Shown: piece after piece, positions 32,981 through 45,055 of the stretch
Position numbering within the stretch: position 1 is the stretch's first letter
Layout of the letters: each line of letters opens with the position of its first letter
Origin: Icerya purchasi
Lineage: Eukaryota > Arthropoda > Insecta > Hemiptera > Monophlebidae
NCBI GenBank assembly: GCA_039619475.1
Contig: CM077115.1
Location: 551,636,826-551,700,825 of the forward strand
Direction: 5' to 3'
DNA: 64,000 nucleotides
The notes under the pieces: generated by a model
Told to the model about the DNA's origin: nothing
What the model saw: only the letters and a program-made list of their open reading frames with translations
Database searches by the model: none
Translations under genes and position numbers: made by a program

Positions 32981-35900
32981 GGAAAAAAAAGACTAAAATC
33001 ATACCTTCACCGAGTTCCATTTTTTTCCAAATATCCCTGTTTGTTGTTTTCCTCCGTTAGCCTCTTCCAATGTAATCCCCGCTGCCGTTTTCTTTTCCGT
33101 CATAATCTTCTCTCTTGCTCTCTTTCTCTCTAGCTACGTTAATTTGATATACCAAACGTAGCTAAAAACGTCTCTGCACAATCCCCATGTAAATGTTTTT
33201 TTGAGGTTTTTTTGAGGTTTTTTTCTGTATAAGTAATAAGGAATGATCGAATTATAAATAAATGCCGGGGAATTATGCGATGAAATAGCATTTGGTACAA
33301 CGACGAATAGAATCATCATTTTTAAAGGAAACATTTTATCTAACCGGTTTCAAATCTGAAAACGGAGTTTGCACAGATCTTTGTAATGTTGCACGGTGTG
33401 TATTGTTGCGATTGTACATAACCGGTTCGGAAAATGGAAACGAATTGAAATTCCGCCCGCCTTTCTAATGCTGAAAACACATTAACTGGCTGAAATTTTA
33501 CTTTTCGGCCTATTCAAACGAGAATGTCGTGCAGCACAAATAAAAAATGATCTTATTGCATCACATTCTCTATAAAAATGAAGGTCTTTAGCACAGATGA
33601 ACTGGCCCAGTGAACGATATTAGTATATATTTGAACTGGAAACAAAACACTGAACTGATGTGTTTCGGCGCATGTGCAAGAATATGAAGATACTGTAAAA
33701 AACATTCGAATATAATTGGAAAGATATTATCTTCCATGCGGAGCAAAGATTCGTCCAGAGAGGCTAGTGACGTGAAAATGATAGAGTATCAGATTCGAAT
33801 AATTGGAAACATACTCTAAAATGTGGGCGTGCCCGTATGTGCTAGCGGAAAATGATATCGATGTACCTTGGAAAGGAATAATATCCACCGTCATCCGTAA
33901 ACGAGCCCTTGTCTTTCGCCTCTACTGGCCAAACTATATTTTTCACTTTTCCTCCGTGGTCCTGCCGAGCGCATCCCGAGCACCTGTAACAAGTTTCTTA
34001 ACAGATTTTTGCGAGTTTTCTTTTTTTTTTGTTTTCCTATCTGCTATCATCTGCTATCTCCGATACTCCTGTCGTTTTACTTCGTTATTCTTATTACAGC
34101 GCCGCACGCTCTTAGCTCTGCCCTGTGTTTTAATTTACTTTCTCGAACAACAACAACAACAATCGTAGAGTGCGCGCGATTTCGTCGATTTTGTCCGTTA
34201 ATTTTATTTCGCTTCGGATAGTTTTTGTGGCCTTTTTTACGGGTTAGCGTACCACTAAAACCCTATTAAGCGTCGCGCGAAGAAAATTAACAGTGACAGC
34301 TGCTGGTCTTCGCAGCAACAGTAAATATATTATCGTAAACCGAACTCGCCGTACAGCTGTGCGAACAGTCCAAAACCGGTATTGGGCGATTTTTAATTCG
34401 AAAGCCTAGCCCGGACCTTGGCCAAAGGAACACGGAGACAGGTAGACGGAATGCGGGAAATGGGAATGCCGCGATACGGCGAATTCCGAGAAAATAAACG
34501 AGCGCTCCTTTTCGCCAACGATAGCTATATAAAAATCGGCTCCTGCCGCACCACCTGACCGCAAAAGCACAGAGCGGTGATGGTAGTTTTTCCCGCGCTT
34601 TCATACGACTTAAAATAAACTCGCGGCGAACGTTTTACGACAGCCGATTCTTTCTTTGCCCTTCCGCTGAAGAAATATTTTCCAATTGAAATGCAACCAA
34701 TCGCAGCCCGCTTAACCAATTCTCGACGCTTAATTTTTATTTATATCCCCCGACGGTTTTGTTTACCTGTTTTCGATTTTATTCCGGCCGCGGTTTCCCC
34801 CGGTGTGCCCGTTTCCTGCGCCCTCGAAAATTACGTTCATTTTCCGTAACGACAACCGGTTTCGTAAACGAGTTGTTCGCAACGAATTAACTAGTACAAC
34901 CGTTTCGGTCGCATTAAAATTTAAGCGTTTCGTTCGGGTTTTTGTTACTTCTTCTTTTTAAAGACCGAAATAAATTAAATGCCGCTATAACAACCGGTTA
35001 TAATACCGTCTGGATGTTGCAAAGTTATCAAACTCGACCTTTTAGTAGGGTCAAAAACCTGGCAAAAATTCACACCACTTTAAACGATTTTCTGGTAGTT
35101 TTTTCTTTTTTTTTTTTTTTTTCGATGTTTCAAAATAACGAATGAATGTGGGACTACTATTGCATTTGACGTACAAATAGTCCGTCAGTAAAGCGAGAAA
35201 AGAATAAAGCCTAATAACGATGAAGCGAAAATAATAAATAGCGCGTTTTTGTAGAAAGTCGTAAGGGAGTAAAATTTTCTTAGAATCGGTTCAAAGTAAA
35301 ACCGCCCGGTGCCAAGAGCTGGCAAAAATGAATGTTATTAACGCGGGAAACATCTATGTAAACTTCAGAGTAACATTGACAGACGCTACCGTATATAAAG
35401 AGAACATAAGTACATAACTAACGCTGGATGAAGAAGGAAGAGAAAGAATATAACATTGCTGAAATCGAAACTGAAATTAAAGAAGAAGATTAGCTGCCGC
35501 TCTAAAGAACACCCCCCCCCCCCATGAAAATGTGTGGGGCACTGCCAAAACATAACCATGAAGCGACGAAAGAACGCCAAAATGGAAGTACAGCGCATAT
35601 TCAGGGAAGATTAGAATAAAATAATTAGCGAAATAAAGCTAAGCATTGTGTAGGAAAACAGCAAAGTTAAGAGAAAAGATATAGAGAACAAGAGTTTTTA
35701 GAAGCAGACATGGGAATCGCCGCTAACGACTGTGACCAGAAAATGATCGCTGTAACTTCTTCTTAAACGGTTCAATTGTAGGTAAGGGCTTATTCTAGAA
35801 TAGTATGTGCAGCCATATACAAAACGCGCTTTCACTACCTTAATACTTTTCGACATAAACAATTCTATTATCACGAAAAAATCTCAAATTTCTGACTATT

Positions 35901-36029
35901 ATCATTGATATCTTAGCATGTAACCAAATTCAAATTCAAATGTACCAAACTACGAATTTCAAACCAGCGATTAAACTCAAATCCTAAATTATTAACAAGA
36001 ATAAACAAATCTTTAATCCTTCATCGTAT
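32981..36029. other. Unassigned stretch, GC-richer around 34.2-34.9 kb
   Basis: No transposon domain and no frame with a recognisable product. A C-run lies at about 35507-35524. The stretch 34160-34900 has many CpG words compared with its surroundings, but no exon could be identified. Confidence 0.4.
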
Positions 36030-36610
36030 TGCCTATGGGCGCCACGTGTACAAAGCTCTTCAGCGTCTTTTCATCTCATAATATTAATCTCCTCTCCACT
36101 TCAGCTCATTCCAAACTATGGTTAAATTCGTATTCCTCCTCATTCTCAAATCCGGATTTCTTTTATCTCTTTATCCAGCCTAATCTACCGTGTTATCCAT
36201 GGTTTTTCAATTTTCCCTCCATGCGGCGTTCAACTCTCTCTGCAATCTGTCGCCTACGCTATGGGCACAGTTTGCTTCCCTATTTCGTTTTTCTCTAGTC
36301 CCCTCTCCTCACTGTCCCCTACACCCTTCCTCTCGCAACTTTATAGGTGACGCTAATCACATTTTGTTTGAGTGCACTTATATCGCTTCCGAACGTTCTT
36401 TCTTGTACTCTTCTCTTTTGTCAAGTGGTCTTCCAACTCCGTATTGTACATCTTTTGTCCTCTCCTTGTCATCACCCTCGGTCATTCCAGCACTTGAGTC
36501 TTTCCTATCTTCCATATCTGATCGCGTAAACATTTGATTCCGCTTCTTATTCTTCCCCCTCTTCTTGGGCCAATGTCTTTATGACGAACCCAAAAAAAAA
36601 AATAAAAAAT
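36030..36610 (+). mobile_element. Family A LINE 3' end with poly(A)
   Basis: The first frame gives NINLLSTSAHSKLWLNSYSS and FPSMRRSTLSAICRLRYGHS (36060-36290). A frameshift near 36275 leads to FRFSLVPSPHCPLHP and then NFIGDANHILFECT (end of the zinc motif), GLPTPYCTSFVLSLSSPS and ISDRVNI followed by a stop at about 36537. The tail reads TTGGGCCAATGTCTTTATGA, CGAACCC and A-rich sequence to about 36610. The similarity to the copy at 13803 is clear throughout. It is 5'-truncated just after RNase H. Confidence 0.85.
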
Positions 36611-36961
36611 GAATAGAGTTAAGAGGAAATTAATTTGAAGAAGGTAATAGAGGACAATACGTTTTATGAGTAAGGACAGTCAATATGTAAAGGATGTTGA
36701 AAGTCAGAGAGCATATCAGTGATAGGAGAGGATTTCAGAATTTCGGACTCGGTCGGGTTACATAAAATACGCAATGAATAGTGAGTTAAAAATATATACA
36801 TATGTTTCTACGTTTCCTTTCTTGTTATTATTATTTTATTTTTTCTATTTTAAACGTACTACTAAAAGAATACCGCCTCCTGGGGTTTCCGAAGCGGTTA
36901 TTTGCTCTCTATGAAGAAAAATAATTTTTTTTTTTATAGGTAATTTTTCTTTTTATTATCA
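36611..36961. other. Nothing recognised
   Basis: AT-rich, with a T-run next to the following element. Confidence 0.4.
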
Positions 36962-37680
36962 TATTTTTTTTTTCATTTAAGGAGGTACTAATCCACACAC
37001 TGCATGTAATTACCGAAGTTATCGCAGTGAGTGGACTCACGTTTAAAATCAAAATCCCCAGCTCGTTGGACTGAACGAAGGTCATGAGATTATTCATAGC
37101 GGAAGGGGTATTTGAGAGGATGTTTACAAGTGACATAATCTGGCCACGCCGCAACTCATTAAAACGTCTGCATTTCAGCAAGATGTGCGAAACTGATGGG
37201 TATTCATAGATAGAACAGAGTGGGCAGGTATTTGGCTTTGGAACTTATTTGAAGATGAAGTCACGGGAAAAAGACGTATGTGCCGTTCTCAGGCGTTCTG
37301 ACCGGAGGCCGCCATGGCTCCGTCGGAGGTTTCAGTTCTCCGAGAAAGGTGGATTGAGAAATCCAGTCATGATTCCATTGTGCGAAGACAGCATTCGACT
37401 AGAAACTTCGTAGGCATAATGGACCATGAGCAAATAGCGGCATTGGACACATCATGAATGACCGAGCGACCAGGTCCACCCGCTCATTTCCTGGAATTCC
37501 GACAAGGAACCCATAAAAAAACAACGTTCAGATCATATAAGATAGACAGAACTTCTAGGACCATTGGTGATCCGACTGCAAAGTATGTATGGACTGTGCA
37601 AGGAATCAGTTACCAGTAAAATTCCGAGCAGTTATCATACTGAAATGTAAACTGCAACTGTAACAGCAATCCAAGGTCAA
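36962..37680 (-). mobile_element. Family E LINE: RNase H end, zinc motif and 3' end
   Basis: On the minus strand, LLVTDSLHS near 37650 (RNase H third acidic motif) is followed across frameshifts by HVGIPGNERVDLVARSF-like sequence near 37490 and CPLCSIYEY near 37230. VSHILLKCRRFNELRRGQIM (37200-37130) completes a Cys-Cys-His-Cys motif, and then comes TPSAMNNLMTFVQSNELGIL. The 3' end is a short A-run on that strand (T-run at about 36962-36973). The sequence differs from families A and B, so it is a third RNase H-bearing LINE. Confidence 0.7.
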
Positions 37681-37879
37681 GTTACTTTAGTGTTTTTTCT
37701 TTTATGCTCTTTGTGAATAATCAAAAATCCAGTTTTATTTTCGCTAGTACCAAATTTGTTCATACATTTTTTTTCTTCTTCTTCACATCTAGAACTGACT
37801 ATATTAGTCATTTACTAGATTTTAATGTTAATAAGATCGTGCGAATTTCAAGATAATCAGCCGATCCGGAATTTATTTA

Positions 37880-40000
37880 TCGAATAATCACGCTAAGTCA
37901 ATATAACGTTTCTTCTTTTCAACCTGTTGCAACTTGCTGGTCGTTGTAGTAAATTCGTTGCAAGAGCGTTTTCATTTCAACCTCGACAAGTGATTTTTAA
38001 CGGCCAGCTTTATTTCTTCTGTATCATATTTCACTTGTAAATCTTGATGTAGTATTTGGTTGGACACATACCATGCTGCTCCTGATCATTGGATCGTAGC
38101 ACCTTAATTTGATAGCATTGTATTCTATTCACACTACATTTGGAAGCGCATCCCCATAATTCAGCTGCGTTTATATCGGTTTTAGTACCATGTGGTATAG
38201 TAATATTTTATTTGCAGTATGTAATTGGGAACGCGGTCCAAGCAACCAACGAAGTTGTCTCGTTTTCAGATTTAGTTCTGTTATTTTTTGTCTTGATATG
38301 ATGAAGCCACGTAAGTGTTTCATCTAGGTGTACTTCAAGATATTTTACAGATGAATATGTTTGTATTTGCTTGTTATTTATAGATATATGATATTTTCTG
38401 GGGGCCTCCCCCATGAAGAGTGATGCGCAATATAGAGTCTACCAGCAGACTCCATTAGCCTCTCTTCTTCTACCTCACGCCGGCCTCCACGAGGTGGCCC
38501 CTGGTACGCAGAGTAACCTAGAGGAAGACTGGGTAACCAACCCCAGTGGGAATTTAGGTCTGCAAACAAAAGGACGATTGAGGGTCTAGAGGCTAGCAAT
38601 ATCAGGTATTATGAGAACTGGTAGTCCCTAGATAGATGGAAACAGAGGTAGGTTTACCATCTTAAGGTATGGCAGCGGATGATTCATTTATTATGAACAA
38701 CGGTGACGTACCAAGCTCTAGTTAGCTGAGCTACTATCAACCCCTTTCCAAACCGAACTAGGTCATCGTGGAAAGGTATGACCTGCTTACCCCCACCATT
38801 ACTCTGATCAATATGAAGTACATCAAAAACAAGTGTGCTCAGTACCCTGCATCGAAGGGCCTTAAAATATCAGGGGACCCTAGACCGACGTATCGGAGGC
38901 GTCAGTCCGGACATGCAACTCCATCCAAACCATCAAAAACATATCCAATGGAGACCGTGTATGGGAAAACGCGCACAGGGAAGACCACTCAGAAGATGGA
39001 CGGATGATATTGTGGCAACAGCAGGAAAACAGTGGCTTCGTGAAGCACAAGATAGACAACGATGGAGTAGACTAAGGGAGGCCTACATCGAATCAATGAT
39101 GTAACACAGGCAAAAGAAGAAGAAGAAATGACATTTGCTACGTACAATTTTTCTCTTTGTAAAAATAATGTGGTTACTTTTATTTTCATTTATTACGATT
39201 TTCCATTTATTCAGCCAATCAATGATTTTATTTAGCACATCTTGTAAATTGTCTGTGGACTTTTCTGGGTTCTCGTGCGTTGCCATAATTTCCATGTCGT
39301 CAGCGAAAGTTGCTAGTAGTGCGTCATCTGTTTCTGGCAGATCATAAGTAAACAATAAATACAAGTGAGCACCACTTCCCTGAGATACACCTGCTTCAAT
39401 TTTATACACGGATGATTCTGTTCCATTTACTACAACTCGGAACAATATCTGTCTTGTAAGTAGGATTTCAAAATATTGTAATACTTAATTGGTAGTATTT
39501 TTTTGCATTTGTAAACTATTCCCGGATGCCATACTTTATCAAATGCCTGTTGTACGTCAAGGAAGGCGGCCGAAGTAACTCTTTTTTTTTTTTTCAAATG
39601 TTTCTTCAATTTTGTTAATTAGCCGGTGCACTTGTTATACTGTTGACTGCCTAGTTCGGAAGCCAAATTGGTGATTTGGTATTACTTCTATCTTGTCTAT
39701 GAACTTTTGTATTCTCTTTTTTAAGAGTTTTTCGAAAACTTTGACTAGAATTGATAAAAGTGAAATTGGCCGATAAGAAGTTGAGGAGGTTTACCTGATT
39801 TTAAAATCATCATAACGTTAGCGAATTTCAGCAATATAGGAACATATTGAAGCCAATGGTTTTAAAAAGTGTTAAGAGTAACTTAAAATATTTCCTATAA
39901 TGGAAGATCGATGCTAAACGTCTGATAACAGCTTTCGGAAAATCTAATAATGGTAGGTCTGCGATGTATAAATTCCAAAGTACCGAACGCCAAACTTCTA
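37880..40000 (-). mobile_element. Family D Jockey-like LINE: RT domain, split by an insertion
   Basis: On the minus strand the order is NHQFGFRTRQSTV near 39665, AAFLDVQQAFDKVWHPGIVY near 39560-39510 (RT motif A), VYKIEAGVSQGSG near 39400 (motif B), LLATFADDMEIMATHENP with the catalytic FADD at 39296-39307, WLNKWKIVINENKSNHIIFT near 39200, then the insertion 38397-39127. It resumes with ISINNKQIQTYSSVKYLEVH and LDETLTWLHHIK (38390-38280) and AAELWGCASK near 38170. This is the Jockey-clade RT palm and thumb. Frameshifts and stops occur, but motif C is intact. The 5' part and 3' end are missing. Confidence 0.82.
38397..39127 (+). mobile_element. RTE-like LINE 3' end inserted into Jockey-like LINE
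   Basis: The frame at 38835-39104 ends with KRAQGRPLRRWTDDIVATAG, KQWLREAQDRQRW and SRLREAYIESMM, the usual last stretch of RTE-like LINE ORFs. It is followed by an AAGAAGAAGAAG tail (39115-39126). The flanks ATGATATTT (38388-38396) and ATGACATTT (39128-39136) form a 9-bp target duplication with one mismatch. The Jockey-like frame continues on both sides on the other strand. The first 350 bases of the insertion are not recognised. Confidence 0.8.
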
Positions 40001-41335
40001 GAAAGATACCGAAGCGCAGCATAGTGATGTACAAAAACTCTGCGGTAATAAATTTAGATTATGAAAATTTAAAATATAGGATTAGGTTTCGTAGATGGGA
40101 AGCGGTTTTGTTGTTTAGAATTTCCTTAGTCGGTTTCAGGATTAAAAGGAATTTTGTGCTCTTAAGTCATCATTAAAAAGTATAATGTTGGCGGCTCGGT
40201 CGAGATTGCCAGAAAAACCGATATAGCTAGAAATCCGAATAAAGAATGCGGAAATTTAGGATAGAATAAGAAAATCATAAAGAAAGAGGATGTATTGTAT
40301 GTAATCTGCATAAAGTTCGTGGAGAAACTTTCACTTTGACCGTGCCATTCGATAATCATTAAATTCTAAACAAAAATAGCAAAATGCCGTTCGATTCCTA
40401 AACGACGATATAGGGTATTCGATATTTCTTTAGCTTCAGCCGAAAGAAAGCAATACCGAAAAGTCTGTTTTATTCCTTTCCAGTAGAATGACCAAATATT
40501 TTCATATTACGCACACATACCGCGGGACTCAAATAAGACTGCGCGCACTAATTAAAAACGAACGGACCTTTTTATTAATTTGTGAAAAAAATTATCGTCG
40601 CTTAAGTTGAAAGCTTGTTAGTGCGACGAGGCGCCTTTACTTATCTCTCGGTACACTTCAGATTCATTATGTCCTCTTCGAGTTTCTTCTTTTGTCCCCG
40701 AAGAGGTCTGCAACTTTCTTTATTAATTACTCAGATGAGCTGAAACTGCGGTAGCTCCTGTCGGGCGGGGTGGCGTTTTATGTCGTCTGTCTCTCAGATG
40801 CAGAATCGACTGTAATTTTGCTGGCATTTATTTAATCTCACCACCGGTTTTGCAACTGCCGATGTAAGACGGTAAATGAATAATTCGACGCGCCGGTTTA
40901 ATCGTTTATAACAGGCCAAGAAGGAATAAAAAAAAAAAAAAAGATACATATTTACATATAAGCATCTTTAAAATAAAGACATTTACCACTCCGCCGTGTT
41001 AATTAAAAATGGCACTGTTTAAATTTTATTTTTTACAAAATTGAAAGAAACCAAAAAGTAAATAGAGTTACTAAATAAATGAATATTCCCCAAAAGCGAA
41101 TAAGTATTACCGTAAGGTATTCGAAAATAATTAAGCCAACTAAAAATATTAAAAAATATATTAATATTTATAAACATTATAACGCTTCTATGATCAACGA
41201 CAACAGACTTGAAATTTGTGACAACCTCTTTCACATATATATATATATATATATATTCATGTGCATATATTCTAGTTCTCTTTTCTTGATATCGAACTTT
41301 TGTGGCATTTTGTTTAACTTTTAAAATTTTAAATC
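40001..41335. other. Gene-free stretch
   Basis: Nothing recognised. An A-run lies at about 40928-40942 and a TA run at about 41237-41256. Confidence 0.4.
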
Positions 41336-42153
41336 TTTTTTTTTTTTTTTTAAGGGTGTATATGAGGGTTTCCATGTACCGTGTTTAACTACTGAGGCTA
41401 TTACAGCACATGGAGCCTACTTAAAGGGATTAAACGCGATAGTACAGATCGCTGCTCCCGGGCGGAGCATTTGACAGTATCTTAGAATTAGAGGAAATGG
41501 TGAAGTGAATGTGGATCGTGGTACTGCAAAAGAGGGGCATTCGAGAAGTAGGTGGGTGGATGGGGCGCTCGGTTGACTACAAAAGGGGCAGACATTTGGG
41601 GGTACCTGGCTCGTGAATCTGTAGCTGTGCGAGAGGATTGTATGTCCTATTCGGAGACGATTCAGGACAGAAAAATCTCTGCGGGAAACTCCGTCTGTGG
41701 GCCACCAAGGCTCTGCGGTTGTTTTTATGCTTCGAAGAAACGTACTTGAAGATCTCCATTCCTGTTGCCATTCTTCTCCAGTTTGCTGCGTGAATAAATG
41801 AGCCAATGCAGGGGGAAGAGGGGAGTTGTGTGGCATTGGAGAGAACAATGTCGCCTGAGCTGCTCGACTGCCACGCTCATTGCCTGGAATCCCAACATGA
41901 GCCGGCACCCATAGGAAAGACATTTCAGAATTTAAATGTGATAACCCGTATAATATAGGTAATGGGCCTTCCTTATCAAAGGGTTGTTGGATTTAATCTC
42001 CGAGATGAGTTGAAGGGAATTTAGAGAGTCAGTTATGAGTAGGGCCTTTTGGGACTGGGGGTTGCTATCGGTATAGTGTTGGATGCAAAAGACCATCGCG
42101 TATATTTCAGCGTCCAGTGCTGAACAGCAATCGTGCAGTCTGCTGCCCCTGGG
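41336..42153 (-). mobile_element. Family B LINE, inverted, 5'-truncated, with poly(A)
   Basis: A T-run at 41336-41352 is the poly(A) of a minus-strand copy. The frame at 41417-41923 reads MSFLWVPAHVGIPGNERGSR and later VCPFCSQPSAPSTHLLLECP, nearly the same as at 9617-10138. The preceding part (41932-42150) in another frame has LHDCCSALDAEIYAMVFCIQ and LLITDSLNSLQLISEI. A frameshift near 41925 separates the two. Compared with the copy at 9164 it begins later, lacks nine bases near its 5' end and has Gly-Ser where the last RNase H acidic residue should be (GNERGSRAA). Confidence 0.85.
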
Positions 42154-42621
42154 ACTTTTTAAATCTTTGAAATCCCTCTTCCACATTTTTTAATCTTCTT
42201 GTTCTTGTCTTTCTTTTACCGTTTTTCTCGTTTAGCTTTAAATTCTGTTATATTGCATGACTTTTACCGGTCTCTATCCGTATTTTATTTTACTTGAGTT
42301 CGAGGAACACAGCTACTCCGGATCGTTCGGAGTTTTGATTTCCGTTTAATTCCTTCCAATAGCCTGGTGGTAGATTTCCATGCTTCTCCGCACCACTTAA
42401 AAGACTGACGATGCACGATAATTTGACTACTAAAGTTCGGATTTTGAACTGCCTGAATTTTAAATATAATTCATCTCCTTGCAAATCGATTAATCTCTTC
42501 TAAATTTTAGAATTCCTTCCTTTGTTCGCAACCTGCAGTCGGATTTTTGTCGACGGTGTAAATCACATGATGTGACAAAAATTTTTCAAAAATACTATTT
42601 TGGATGATTAATTTAGAAAAT
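42154..42621. other. Nothing recognised
   Basis: AT-rich, with no motif. Confidence 0.4.
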
Positions 42622-42875
42622 CTGCCTACCAAACCAGAGGTGTCATTATCCGGATTTGTTTCGTTCCGGATCCAAGTCGCTCCCAGGTATATACTTAATC
42701 TGAAATTGAATATTGGTTATACCGGAGAAATTTGGGAAAGTAAAGGCGGATCCCAAGTAGAAAGGAACTAGTCCCGGTATTCTTATCAGATCCATTAGGC
42801 TTAGTACATTATGAAAATAAGGTGAAATTCACAATCCACGATGCCTTATCATGGCTATATTTACTTTACTTACTT
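42622..42875 (+). mobile_element. tRNA-derived SINE copy 2, head truncated
   Basis: It begins at GCCTACCAAACCAGAGGTGT, so most of the A-box region is missing. The shared blocks CGGATCCAAGTCGCTCCCAG, CTGAAATTGAATATTGGTTA and CAGATCCATTAGGC follow, ending in TTTACTTTACTTACTTACTG. Confidence 0.72.
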
Positions 42876-43767
42876 ACTGGATTTCTTTTATGACTCCTAA
42901 TGCAAAAAGCGTGTTACATTCTCGTATTTCAAACGCATACTGAATCGCAAGTCCCTATTTCGAAATTAGACCGGCGTCAATTGCCGTACAGAATTTTTAG
43001 TTAATTTTTTGTTTTACTTCGAACAAACAATTATTACCGCCTCTAAAGCGTAACCCCCGGGTGAACAGTCCATGTTTATTTTAAAGTTTTTGTTTATTTA
43101 TTTTTTATTTTTTTTAATTAAACTTAAAAATTAACTAAAAGTCAATTTTAGATTTTGAGGCATTTCTTAAGCAAGCATCTATTACGAATTAGAATACTGC
43201 TTCCTGAATTCGACAGGGCAAACTTTTGCACTGTGTCGGAATATGCTCAGCAAATGAGAGCACCAGGGTGCGACAGAACTGAAAAACGATTAGGAAAAAT
43301 TCCTGGCCTGCGGCAAATAATTGTAGGACTGCTGCGTGTAACCGAATGCCGGTAGCTAGGCACGTAATAGTCTACCCTCCAGATCCTATCGGACGACCGG
43401 TCTGCTGATGGTTTAAGGAGAGAATCCAAAGGTTTTCGTGGCTTCACCAGTGCTCAGAGAAGATGTTACAATATATCTGATTTATTAGAAAGAACGCAAA
43501 GAACTGTGCAACCTGAAAGCTATAAACACGTCCGATGATTTGCCGCCTCAACTTTTATTTTTCCGACATGGATACGCAGTGAAAAATTAAAACTATCGTC
43601 ATTTTGCTGTGCCCCTAAAGCAAACGTTAAAATTTTGAACGTACAGTAAGAAATGCCATTTCCTAACGCCTCGACTATCTCTAACGAATATTACAAAAAA
43701 TGTGTGTCAAATCGGAGACAAAATATTTTCCAGACTAAAGATTATTGATCTAATACAGTTCGAAGAT
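42876..43767. other. Gene-free stretch
   Basis: Short frames on both strands around 43155-43447 overlap each other and show no domain. Confidence 0.4.
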
Positions 43768-45055
43768 CTTATTTGGGCTATCGTTTTCTTTATAAACGTG
43801 TACCTCTTGTATTTCCTCTCAACTTATCCCTTCCTACATTTCCATCGCCAGAAACTGGCGTTTTGTTCCTAATAAAATTCCCATCTTAGCCCTTATATCT
43901 CGCCGTCTAGTTATCTTTCGTCGCATATGATTTCCACGTAATAACCTCCCTTATTTTTCCTTTAATTATTTTGATCTCACGCACCCTCGCAAAGTATATT
44001 TTCTTTCTAATTCTTCCAGGTCTATGCCTCAGGCGATTATTAAACAGGAATTTCACATCATTATTAGTTCCCTCTTTCCTTCTCATGTACAATCATCTTC
44101 ACTGATGGCTCTAGGGGGCCTAGTGGTGTCGGGGCTTCCTTTATTATCGCCATTTTTAATTTTTCCGAATCCTTTCGTCTTCCGCCTTTCTGTGCTATTT
44201 TCACAAGTGAATTAATGACTATCCTATTTACGATTATTTATATTTCCTCCAATCGCAGCTTTTCCCACTATCTGATAATATATGACTCCATGAATGCCCT
44301 TCAATCAGTTTACCTCTTCCCCTTCCCTCTTCACACTTCATCATTCTTCGTATACGATCTCACATACACACAATCTTTCCTTTCATTACTCTATCCGCGT
44401 TGATTATAGGCTCCCCTGGTGTCATAGAGGCATCGAGGGTAACGAAATGGCGGATGCTTTGGCTCAGGCTGCTGCCCGCTCTCACTTTTACTTTAAAAAC
44501 ATCCCTAGTCTAATCTTTCATCTTTAAGTAAGAAATTTCACTGTAAATTTTAGTCGGATATGTACCCGTCTTCTTTTACCAATGATAGTTCCTTCTACCT
44601 CTCAATTAAACCTAACCTTCCTACTAATTCTTGGTTCTCAGAATTCCGTTCTTTTCCACGTTCTGTTACTGTCCCTATTATTCGCCTAAGCTTCAACCAC
44701 ACTCTATTGCCCGCTTCCCGTTTTCGTCTCTCTTTGGTTTCCTCTCCCCTTATTGTCATCTGTATCCGAATGAGGAACTTATCTGTGATGCTAATCATAT
44801 TTTCTTTAAGTGTTCTGCTCTTTCTGCGGAACGCTCTTCCCCCTTTATTTGCTCCTTTTAAAGTCAAGCCTTCCTGCTCCCTACTGGGTTTCCTATATCC
44901 TGTCTATTCCATCTCAGTCTGTTGTTCCTGCCATTGGTTCCTTTATTTCTGTCATTTCCGATCGAATCAAGTTCTAATTAGTTGACTCTTCTTCCTATTG
45001 TTTCCAGGTGAGGTCATTGGTTGACGAGTCCTAAAAAAACAAAAAAAAAAATTAT
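43768..45055 (+). mobile_element. Family A LINE, long but decayed copy
   Basis: It starts at YRFLYKRVPL (43775-43805), equivalent to residues 54-63 of the 13803 frame, and continues with WRFVPNKIPILALI (43850) and PQAIIKQEFHIIISSLFPSH (44027-44085). The DNA for the FTDGS box (ATCTTCACTGATGGCTC) is present at about 44094-44110 but in a shifted frame. PWCHRGIEGNEMADALAQAA (44413-44475) keeps His, Glu and the final Asp. SIKPNLPTNSWFSEFRSF, HTLLPASRFRLSLVSSP and DANHIFFKCSALSAERSS follow. The tail has AGGTGAGGTCATTGGTTGAC and an A-rich end near 45050. At least four frameshifts. Confidence 0.8.
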
